A stretch of 5,122 nucleotides of DNA from an uncultured Thiomonas sp. (GTDB lineage Bacteria > Pseudomonadota > Gammaproteobacteria > Burkholderiales > Burkholderiaceae_C), in assembly GCA_937927695.1 (NCBI GenBank), contig CALBRU010000181.1, positions 1-5,122 of the forward strand, in the 5' to 3' direction. A program made the position numbers and the translations under genes. Shown piece after piece: positions 1-5,122 of the stretch (positions within the stretch are counted from its first letter, which is position 1; every line of letters begins with the position of its first letter). The notes beneath the pieces were generated by a model. It worked only from the letters and a program-made list of their open reading frames with translations. It was not told the origin of the DNA and made no database searches.

Positions 1-1084
1 CGGCGCGGTGGCCCACGCAGCCCAGCGCCTGCATCAGCGGCAGGCCGCTGTCGGCGGCGAATTGCAGCGCGGTGGACAGTAGCAGCTCCAGCCCGGTGGC
101 GCCGGGAGCGGCGTCGGCGAAGGTCTGGGTCTTGTCGTCGGCGCTGATGGGGGTGTGGTCGGAGCACAGGGCGTCGATGGTGCCATCTGCCAAGGCGGCG
201 CGCAGGGCGTCGCGGTCTCTGCTCTGGCGCAGCGGCGGGTCGAGCCGGGCCCGGGCGTCGAAGTAGCCGATGTCGAAGTCGGTGAGCATGAGGTTGTTGA
301 TCGACACGTCGCAGGTGAGCGGCAGCCCCTCGGCCTTGGCCTGGCGCACCAGCGCAACGCCAGCGGCGCTGGAAAGCTTGCTCACATGCACCGCGCAGCC
401 GGTGGCGCGCATGAGTTCGAACAGGGTGTGCAGGGCCACGGTTTCGGCCATGGCGGGCACGCCGCTCAGGCCCAGGCGCTGCGCATAGGCGCCGCTGGCG
501 GCGATACCGCCGCGGCTGAGTGAGGCGTCCTGCGCGCGCAGCCAGACCTTGTAACCGAAGGTGCTGGCGTATTGCATGGCGCTGTAGAGCACCTTGGTGT
601 CGGCCACGGGCGTATCGGCCTGGGAGAAGCCGATGCAGCTCGCCCGGGTGAGTTCGGCCATTTCGCTCAAACGCTCGCCCTTGAGCCCTTTGGTGAGTGC
701 GCCCAGCGGATAGACGCGGGCGCTCTTGATGCGGCGCGCGCGCCAGCGCAGCATTTCCACCAGACTGGGTTCGTCGAGCACCGGGTCGGTGTCGGGCGAG
801 CAGACCACGCGGGTGACGCCGCCGGCCAGCGCCGCGCCCAGTTCGGTTTCCAGCATGCCCTCGTGTTCATAGCCGGGCTCGCCCAGGCGGGCGCAGAGGT
901 CGATGAGGCCGGGCAGCACGAGCAGGCCGCGCGCATCGAGCGTCTGCTCGGGGGCGAAGCCTTCGGGCGCTTGGCCCACGGCGACGATGCGCTCGCCGGA
1001 GATGGCAATGTCGCCCTTGGCATCGAGCCCGCGCAGCGGGTCGATGAGGCGGCCGCCGCGAATCAGAAGTTGCGTGGTGCTCAT
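1..1084 (-). CDS. pyrC': Dihydroorotase-like, probably non-catalytic ATCase subunit (PyrC'), 3' end cut by window edge
   Basis: The reading frame starts at an ATG at 1082-1084 and stays open to position 1, giving the first 361 residues of a family usually about 420 long. The fold is clearly dihydroorotase-like: N-terminal LLIRGGRLIDP (6-16), DARGLLVLPGLIDL (50-63), GEPGYEHEG (68-76) and TIDALCSDHTP (302-312). The metal site is gone. The HxH after GLID is C64-A-R66; the Asp of the usual FSDDG is Q155; the His of HAED is R183 (LRAQD); the His of HVSS is K236. The TPHHL motif reads SINNL (261-265), MPNT reads SPDT (96-99), and the Arg of HLREPG is a Gly (G68). Only the Asp of SDH (D309) remains. 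Its ATG overlaps the pyrB stop by 4 bp (ATGA), implying translational coupling. In Pseudomonas putida an inactive PyrC' of this kind is required to assemble the ATCase dodecamer, and I infer the same role here. The frame is intact, so it is not a decaying pseudogene. Confidence 0.9.
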   Translation of the reverse strand, partial: MSTTQLLIRGGRLIDPLRGLDAKGDIAISGERIVAVGQAPEGFAPEQTLDARGLLVLPGLIDLCARLGEPGYEHEGMLETELGAALAGGVTRVVCSPDTDPVLDEPSLVEMLRWRARRIKSARVYPLGALTKGLKGERLSEMAELTRASCIGFSQADTPVADTKVLYSAMQYASTFGYKVWLRAQDASLSRGGIAASGAYAQRLGLSGVPAMAETVALHTLFELMRATGCAVHVSKLSSAAGVALVRQAKAEGLPLTCDVSINNLMLTDFDIGYFDARARLDPPLRQSRDRDALRAALADGTIDALCSDHTPISADDKTQTFADAAPGATGLELLLSTALQFAADSGLPLMQALGCVGHRA

Positions 1085-2049
1085 GATGGGCTTTCTGTGG
1101 TGGCGACGATGGACAGCACGGCCATGCGCACGGCGATGCCGAAGCGCACCTGATCGAGGATCACGCTGCGCGGGCCATCGGCCACCGCGCTGTCGATCTC
1201 GACGCCGCGGTTGATGGGGCCGGGATGCATGACGATGACATCGGGCTTGGCCAGCGTCAGGCGCTCGGGGGTGAGGCCGTAGGTCATGTTGAATTCATGC
1301 GCCGACGGCAGCAGCGCGCCCGACATGCGCTCGTTCTGCAAGCGCAGCATCATGATGACGTCGGCGCCGCGGATGCCCTCGGCCATGTCGTGGCAGACGC
1401 GCACGCCCATGTCGCGCAGATTGTCGGGCGCCAGGGTCTTGGGGCCGACGGCGCGCACCTCGGCCGCGCCCAGGGTGGTGAGCGCGTGGATGGCCGAACG
1501 CGCCACGCGCGAATGCACGATGTCCCCGACGATGGCCACGATGAGGTTGCTGAAGTCGCCCTTGAAATGCCGGATGGTGTACATGTCCAGCAGGCCCTGC
1601 GTGGGGTGGGCATGACGGCCATCGCCAGCGTTGACGATGTGCACATGCGGGGGCGTGTGCTGGGCGATGAGAAAGGGCGCTCCGCTGTCGGCATGGCGGA
1701 CCACGAACACATCCGCATCCATCGCCTCAAGATTGGCGATGGTGTCGAGCAGGCTCTCGCCCTTGCTGGTGCTGGAGCGCTGGATGTCGAGATTGAACAC
1801 ATCGGCCGACAGGCGCTGCGCCGCGATCTCGAAGGTCGTGCGGGTGCGGGTGCTGTTCTCGAAAAACAGGTTGAACACGCTCTTGCCGCGCAGCAGCGGG
1901 ACTTTTTTCACCTCGCGGCTGCCGAAGCTGACAAAGCCCTGCGCGGTGTCGAGGATGTGCGTGAGCACATCGCGCGGCAGGCCTTCGGGGGTGAGCAGAT
2001 GGCGCAGCTCGCCGTTTTTGTTGAGTTGGGGGTTGTGGGCGCGGGTCAT
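1081..2049 (-). CDS. pyrB: Aspartate carbamoyltransferase catalytic chain
   Basis: PyrB makes N-carbamoyl-L-aspartate from carbamoyl phosphate and aspartate in the cytoplasm, the first committed step of pyrimidine synthesis. The 322-residue product has all expected active-site motifs: FFENSTRTR (62-70) and the S-x-K loop STSKGE for carbamoyl phosphate, R118 in VRHADSGA, HPTQ (148-151), HSRVA with R181, RLQNER with R236 and Q238 for aspartate, and HPGPINRG (275-282). I chose the ATG at 2049 because Burkholderiales homologues begin just before the conserved NPQLNKNGEL. In-frame TTG (2058) and GTG (2055) starts would add three or two residues. The extension before the first helix, longer than in E. 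coli PyrB, and the overlapping pyrC' fit the Pseudomonas-type (class A) enzyme, a dodecamer of six PyrB and six PyrC' chains. In that class allosteric nucleotides bind the PyrB N-terminal extension; no pyrI is visible here. pyrR ends 15 bp upstream. Confidence 0.97.
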   Translation of the reverse strand: MTRAHNPQLNKNGELRHLLTPEGLPRDVLTHILDTAQGFVSFGSREVKKVPLLRGKSVFNLFFENSTRTRTTFEIAAQRLSADVFNLDIQRSSTSKGESLLDTIANLEAMDADVFVVRHADSGAPFLIAQHTPPHVHIVNAGDGRHAHPTQGLLDMYTIRHFKGDFSNLIVAIVGDIVHSRVARSAIHALTTLGAAEVRAVGPKTLAPDNLRDMGVRVCHDMAEGIRGADVIMMLRLQNERMSGALLPSAHEFNMTYGLTPERLTLAKPDVIVMHPGPINRGVEIDSAVADGPRSVILDQVRFGIAVRMAVLSIVATTESPS

Positions 2050-2052
2050 GTT

Positions 2053-2061
2053 CACCAACTC
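2053..2061 (-). promoter_or_regulatory. Probable ribosome binding site of pyrB
   Basis: Reading the minus strand, GAGTTGGTG lies 3 bases before the ATG at 2049, with GAG at -12 to -10 and GGTG at -7 to -4. It is modest, but it suits the ATG better than the TTG or GTG codons, which lie inside it. It sits almost wholly in the 15-bp gap after the pyrR stop. Confidence 0.45.
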
Positions 2062-2064
2062 GGT

Positions 2065-2610
2065 TTATTTGCTCACCAGATCGAAACGAAAGCGGATGCC
2101 CTCCAACACGTCTTCATCGCGCAGCAGCGCCAGCGAGACTTCGTCGGGCAGATCGAGGAGGGTGCTGGCGGCGATCTGCGGGCAGATGGGCAGTTCGCGG
2201 CCGCCGCGATCGACCAGCACTGCCAGATCGATGCGCGCCGGACGGCCGAAGTCGAACAGCTCGTTCATCGCCGCGCGGATGGTGCGGCCGGTGTGCAGCA
2301 CGTCGTCGATCAGCAGCACGGCCTGATCGGCGATGGGCACCGGCAGCGCGGTGCGGTTGGCGCTGGGGTGCAGACCGCGGGTGGCGAAGTCGTCGCGGTG
2401 AAAGGTGGACGAGACCACGCCGTAAGGCTGCGCCAGTTGCAGGTCGGCGTGCAGGCGTTGCGCCAGCCAGGCGCCGCCTGAGTAGATGCCGATGAGCAGG
2501 GGCGGTTCGGCCTGCGCCGCCACCGCGCGGCGAACCTGAGCGAGCAACTCGGCGTAAAGGGCCTCGGCATCGGGCGGAGGGGCGAGCGGGGACGCGGGAG
2601 TGGACGGCAT
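2065..2610 (-). CDS. pyrR: PyrR-type pyrimidine regulator / uracil phosphoribosyltransferase
   Basis: This is a type I phosphoribosyltransferase of the PyrR family, 181 residues, close to the usual 170-180. The PRPP-binding loop is VLLIDDVLHTGRT (98-110). Other PyrR hallmarks are GIYSGGAWLAQRL (41-53), STFHRDDF (68-75), and VDRGGRELPI (133-142), which near-matches the family's VDRGHRELPI. The first 13 residues are Ala/Pro-rich and probably disordered; conserved sequence begins near D14. The ATG lies 2 bp after the ruvX stop and I see no strong Shine-Dalgarno, so translation may depend on coupling to ruvX. In Bacillus, PyrR binds pyr mRNA with UMP and causes attenuation, and also has weak uracil phosphoribosyltransferase activity. 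The 15 bp between this gene and pyrB cannot hold an attenuator, so the regulatory mechanism here is open, and the enzyme activity is an inference from the intact PRPP motif. Confidence 0.93.
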   Translation of the reverse strand: MPSTPASPLAPPPDAEALYAELLAQVRRAVAAQAEPPLLIGIYSGGAWLAQRLHADLQLAQPYGVVSSTFHRDDFATRGLHPSANRTALPVPIADQAVLLIDDVLHTGRTIRAAMNELFDFGRPARIDLAVLVDRGGRELPICPQIAASTLLDLPDEVSLALLRDEDVLEGIRFRFDLVSK

Positions 2611-2612
2611 GG

Positions 2613-3026
2613 TCAGCGTTGCTGCAGGTATTGTTCGACGATGAGCCGGGCGGCGGCGCTGTCCACATCTTTGGCGCCGTCGTCTTCGGCGGCGACCGAG
2701 GTGTAGCGTTCATCCACCAGCGCTACCGGCAGCCGGAAGCGACCTTCAAGCTGGCGGGCGAAGCGTTGAGCGTGGGCGGTATTGTCGTGCGCGGCGCCGT
2801 CGGGGTGCAAGGGCAGACCGACCACGAGCTGCTGCGGCTGCCACTCACGTATGAGCGCGGCGATGGCGTCAAACTTGAGATCGTTGCGATCGGCGCGCAG
2901 GGTGCGAAGCGCGGTGGCGCTGCGGGTGAGGCTGTTGCCCACCGCCGTGCCGATGCGCTTGGCGCCCCAGTCGAAACCCAGAACCGTGATCTCACGGCCT
3001 GCAACGTGCGGCATGGCCTCAGGCAT
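2613..3026 (-). CDS. ruvX: RuvX/YqgF family nuclease (Holliday-junction resolvase-like, pre-16S rRNA processing)
   Basis: This RNase H-fold protein of 137 residues matches the normal YqgF length. The core motifs are all present: GFDWGAKRIGTAVG (17-30) with the first catalytic Asp (D19), VVGLPLHPDG (68-77), VDERYTS (104-110), and VDSAAARLIVEQYL (121-134) with the late catalytic Asp (D122). E. coli YqgF is essential and takes part in maturing the 5' end of 16S rRNA; the family was first predicted as a Holliday-junction resolvase. The ATG at 3026 overlaps yqgE by 8 bp and has AGGA immediately before it. A second in-frame ATG at 3014 (M5) starts 4 bp after the yqgE stop and follows GAGG. Both spacings are short and the domain begins only near residue 13, so the start is undecided. 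A yqgE-yqgF pair is common in proteobacteria. Confidence 0.95.
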   Translation of the reverse strand: MPEAMPHVAGREITVLGFDWGAKRIGTAVGNSLTRSATALRTLRADRNDLKFDAIAALIREWQPQQLVVGLPLHPDGAAHDNTAHAQRFARQLEGRFRLPVALVDERYTSVAAEDDGAKDVDSAAARLIVEQYLQQR

Positions 3027-3591
3027 GTCCTGCGGTTTGCGACAACATGGCCGGGTTGAAGCCCAGCAGCGCCATGGCGGCGTTGAAGCGGGCTTCCACC
3101 GGGGTGTCGAACAACACGATGGGATCGGCCTCGACAGTGAGCCAGCCGTTCTGGCCGAGTTCTTCCTCGAGCTGCCCGGCGCTCCAGCCAGAGTAGCCCA
3201 GCGTGATGAGGCTGCGCGTCGGCCCGTCGCCCGCCGCCATGTGTTCGAGCACGTCCTTGGAGGTGGTCATTTGCAGGCCACCGGGAATGTCGAGGCTGGA
3301 GGCATAGGCCGTATCGGTGGTTTCGTGCAGTACGAAGCCGCGCTCGGTCTGCACCGGGCCGCCCTGCAGCACAGGCTGCGAGGCGTGCAGTCCCGCGTGG
3401 TCGAGGCCAACGCGTTCGAACAATTCCTTGACGGTAATGTCCGAAGGGCGGTTGATGATCAAGCCGAGCGCGCCGCGCGCCGAGTGCTCGCAGACGTACA
3501 CCACGGTGCCGGCAAAGTTCTCGTCGGCCATGCCCGGCATGGCGATCAAAAACTGGTTGCTCAGATTGGAGGCGTCGGGGCGAGGGTTCAT
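3019..3591 (-). CDS. yqgE: YqgE/AlgH family protein (UPF0301, DUF179)
   Basis: The 190-residue product is a full-length UPF0301 protein. Signature segments are LSNQFLIAMPGMAD (10-23), GTVVYVCEHS (28-37), GALGLIINRP (40-49), QGGPVQTERGFVLH (76-89) and LGYSGWSAGQLEEEL (131-145), followed by NGWL (148-151). The molecular function is not settled. The name AlgH comes from an alginate regulation phenotype in Pseudomonas, but no biochemical activity is firmly assigned, so I give only the family. There is no signal peptide or membrane segment. It is the first gene of the minus-strand cluster, preceded by the 77-bp divergent region, and its stop overlaps the ruvX start. No good Shine-Dalgarno precedes the ATG; the bases just upstream are C-rich (ACTCCACCCC). 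Confidence 0.95.
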   Translation of the reverse strand: MNPRPDASNLSNQFLIAMPGMADENFAGTVVYVCEHSARGALGLIINRPSDITVKELFERVGLDHAGLHASQPVLQGGPVQTERGFVLHETTDTAYASSLDIPGGLQMTTSKDVLEHMAAGDGPTRSLITLGYSGWSAGQLEEELGQNGWLTVEADPIVLFDTPVEARFNAAMALLGFNPAMLSQTAGHA

Positions 3592-3668
3592 GGGGTGGAG
3601 TTTATCGCGCCGGGCCGCAGATTTTGCGCTGCTGGGTTATGGTTAATCTCCATTTTTTCCCGAATCCT
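3592..3668. promoter_or_regulatory. Divergent intergenic region between yqgE and phr
   Basis: This 77-bp gap is the only substantial non-coding stretch and must carry promoters for both the leftward operon and the rightward photolyase, unless these lie inside the coding regions. It is AT-richer than its surroundings, notably GGGTTATGGTTAATC (3634-3648) and a run of six T at 3653-3658. I find no convincing paired -35/-10 boxes at normal spacing on either strand. For phr the nearest candidates are TTGCGC (3624-3629) and TAATCT (3644-3649), only 14 bp apart. Neither flanking ATG has a clear purine-rich ribosome binding site. I see no PyrR-type anti-antiterminator or terminator hairpin. Confidence 0.5.
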
Positions 3669-5122
3669 ATGCACATGCCGACTTCCATTGCCGACCGTCC
3701 CGCCTGCTCTGCCGTGGAAAAACTGCCGCTCGGTCTGGTTTGGCTGCGGCGCGATTTGCGACTGCATGACAACGCGGCGCTGCACGCCGCCCTGCGCGCC
3801 TGCGACAAGGTGGCGCTGGCATTTGTTTTCGACCGCGACATTCTCGATCCGCTGTTGCAGCGCGGGCTGCAGGCGGATCGGCGGGTGGAGTTCATTCTGG
3901 CGGCGGTCGCGCAAATTGACGCCGCTTTGCGCGAACACGGCGCGGCGCTGATCGTGCGCCACGCCAGCGCACGAGAGGCGATTCCCGCGCTGGCCGCCGA
4001 GTTGGTCGCGCAGGCGGTGTTCTGCGGACGCGACGATGAGCCCGAAGCCCTCGCGCGCGATGCGGCCGTCGAGCGCGCCTTGCGGCAAGACGGGCGAGCG
4101 CTGCGCACCGTCAAAGAGCACATGATTTTCGAGCGCGATGAGGTGTTGACGGCCCAGGGCAAGCCGTACTCGGTCTTTACGCCCTACCGCACTGCCTGGC
4201 TGGCGCGGTACGCCGCACAGCCGCAGCAGCCCGTTGACAGCGCGGTGACCTTTGCCCGGCTGGCTGCGTTGCCAGTGGCGTTGCAGCAACCGTTGCCCAC
4301 TTTGTCCGAGCTGGGTTTCGCGCCGTCGAATTTGCACGAGCTGAAACTGCCGCTGGGCGCGTCTGGCGCGGCGGCGCTGGTGGACGCCTTCAGCCGTCGC
4401 CTCGATGACTACGACCAGGCGCGCGACTACCCGGCGCGCAAGGGGCCGAGCTATCTCTCGGCGCACCTGCGCTTCGGTACGGTCTCGGTGCGCGAGTTGG
4501 TTGCGATGGCCTGGGCGCGGCAGCAGGCGGGCAGCGAGGGGGCCCGGGTCTGGCTGTCTGAGCTGGTGTGGCGCGATTTCTATTTTCAGATTCTGTTTCA
4601 CCATCCGCATGTGGTGAATGCGGCGTTCAAGCCGGTTTACGACCGCATTCAGTGGCGCAACGACCCGGCGCAGTTCGCGGCCTGGTGCGAGGGCCGCACC
4701 GGATACCCGCTAGTGGACGCCGCCATGCGCCAGATCAATCAGACCGGCTATATGCACAACCGCCTGCGCATGGTGGTGGCGAGCTTTCTGACCAAAGACC
4801 TGGGTATCGACTGGCGCTGGGGCGCGCAGTATTTTGCCGACCATCTCAACGATTTCGACCTGGCGGCGAATAACGGCGGCTGGCAGTGGGCGGCGAGCAG
4901 CGGCTGCGATGCGCAGCCGTACTTCCGCATTTTCAACCCGGTGGCGCAGAGCGAGAAATTTGATGCCAACGGCGATTTCATCCGCCGCTATGTGCCCGAG
5001 CTGGCGCAGCTTGCGTCCAAGGACATTCACGCGCCGTGGAAGGCGCCCGCAACGCTGCTGCAGGCTGCCGGGGTGCAGTTGGGCAGCACCTACCCCGCGC
5101 CGATCGTGCGACACGATCTGGC
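3669..5122 (+). CDS. phr: Deoxyribodipyrimidine photolyase (class I CPD photolyase), 3' end cut by window edge
   Basis: The frame runs from ATG 3669 (or ATG 3675, two codons on) to the right edge, 484 complete codons; E. coli PhrB is 472 long, and alignment of the last residues suggests about 20 are missing. Photolyase uses blue light and reduced FAD to split cyclobutane pyrimidine dimers. The N-terminal antenna domain starts with LVWLRRDLRLHDN (23-35). The FAD domain has SYLSAHLRFG (261-270), SELVWRDFYF (297-306), TGYPLVDAAMRQ (344-355), HNRLRMVVASF (363-373) and NNGGWQWAASSGCDAQPYF (401-419). By comparison with E. coli, the electron-transfer Trp triad is W339, W382 and W405; the dimer-contacting Trp are W301 and W407; the catalytic Glu is E298; and the flavin-facing Asn is N401. 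All are intact, so a repair enzyme is more likely than a cryptochrome. The antenna pocket differs: EPEALARD (124-131) aligns with E. coli EVNERARD, replacing the folate-binding Asn and Glu. Transcription is divergent from yqgE. Confidence 0.96.
   Translation, partial: MHMPTSIADRPACSAVEKLPLGLVWLRRDLRLHDNAALHAALRACDKVALAFVFDRDILDPLLQRGLQADRRVEFILAAVAQIDAALREHGAALIVRHASAREAIPALAAELVAQAVFCGRDDEPEALARDAAVERALRQDGRALRTVKEHMIFERDEVLTAQGKPYSVFTPYRTAWLARYAAQPQQPVDSAVTFARLAALPVALQQPLPTLSELGFAPSNLHELKLPLGASGAAALVDAFSRRLDDYDQARDYPARKGPSYLSAHLRFGTVSVRELVAMAWARQQAGSEGARVWLSELVWRDFYFQILFHHPHVVNAAFKPVYDRIQWRNDPAQFAAWCEGRTGYPLVDAAMRQINQTGYMHNRLRMVVASFLTKDLGIDWRWGAQYFADHLNDFDLAANNGGWQWAASSGCDAQPYFRIFNPVAQSEKFDANGDFIRRYVPELAQLASKDIHAPWKAPATLLQAAGVQLGSTYPAPIVRHDL

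Noticed and set aside
1..1084. The dihydroorotase-like gene as a pseudogene
   Set aside because: The frame is intact across 361 codons, the fold motifs are kept, and the same metal-ligand loss is known in the functional PyrC' subunit. This fits a conserved pseudoenzyme better than decay.
572..1153. A 193-codon plus-strand open frame opposite the dihydroorotase-like gene
   Set aside because: It is antisense to the conserved pyrC'/pyrB junction, and its composition is that of other shadow frames here.
2047..2058. TTG at 2058 or GTG at 2055 as the pyrB start
   Set aside because: These give only two or three extra residues and fall inside the likely ribosome binding site; the ATG at 2049 is positioned where related PyrB proteins begin.
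1225..2481. A 418-codon open frame on the plus strand opposite pyrB and pyrR
   Set aside because: It spans the complement of two well-supported genes and their junction. Its His/Ala/Gly/Gln-rich composition with no recognisable motif is typical of the antisense frame of high-GC coding DNA.
3644..3660. The T-rich run before phr as a rho-independent terminator
   Set aside because: There is no GC-rich inverted repeat immediately before the T run at 3653-3658, and no gene on the plus strand ends upstream of it.
2782..3951. A 389-codon plus-strand open frame running through ruvX, yqgE and into phr
   Set aside because: It is antisense to two conserved genes and out of frame with phr in the overlap. 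It resembles no known protein family and is explained by G/C-biased codon positions.
3588..4610. A 340-codon open frame on the minus strand opposite phr and crossing the intergenic region
   Set aside because: The product is Arg/Gln-rich with no recognisable domain, and the opposite strand encodes an unambiguous photolyase with all active-site residues. It is an antisense shadow.

Overview
The window looks like chromosomal DNA from a high-GC betaproteobacterium, most likely of the order Burkholderiales. This rests on the close resemblance of the PyrB N-terminal region and motifs to Burkholderia/Comamonadaceae-type aspartate carbamoyltransferases, on the gene order yqgE-ruvX-pyrR-pyrB-pyrC-like, and on strong G/C third-position bias. 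The genus cannot be fixed from this sequence alone.

Layout: five genes lie head to tail on the minus strand, from position 3591 down to the left edge: yqgE (UPF0301/AlgH family), ruvX (YqgF, Holliday-junction resolvase-like / 16S rRNA processing nuclease), pyrR (PRPP-binding pyrimidine regulator / uracil phosphoribosyltransferase family), pyrB (aspartate carbamoyltransferase catalytic chain) and a dihydroorotase homologue cut by the left edge. Spacings are an 8-bp overlap (or a 4-bp gap with the alternative ruvX start), 2 bp, 15 bp and a 4-bp ATGA overlap, so this is almost certainly one operon. A DNA photolyase gene (phr) runs the other way from 3669 and leaves the right edge. A 77-bp divergent intergenic region separates it from yqgE.

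How the genes work together: PyrB condenses carbamoyl phosphate with aspartate, the committed step of UMP synthesis. The overlapping dihydroorotase-like protein has lost nearly all residues that bind the zinc centre in active dihydroorotases (HxH is CxR, and the ligand-bearing Asp and two further His are replaced). It therefore matches the inactive PyrC' subunit known from Pseudomonas putida, which is needed to assemble the PyrB dodecamer rather than to catalyse the next step. An active dihydroorotase must then be encoded elsewhere. PyrR sits directly before pyrB, but there is no room for an attenuator between them, so any PyrR control must act by another route or at another site. The photolyase is an independent light-driven DNA repair gene.

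I see no mobile element, CRISPR array, RNA gene or foreign-looking island. This is mainly a housekeeping region. Its most interesting point is the degenerate dihydroorotase subunit and its coupling to pyrB.
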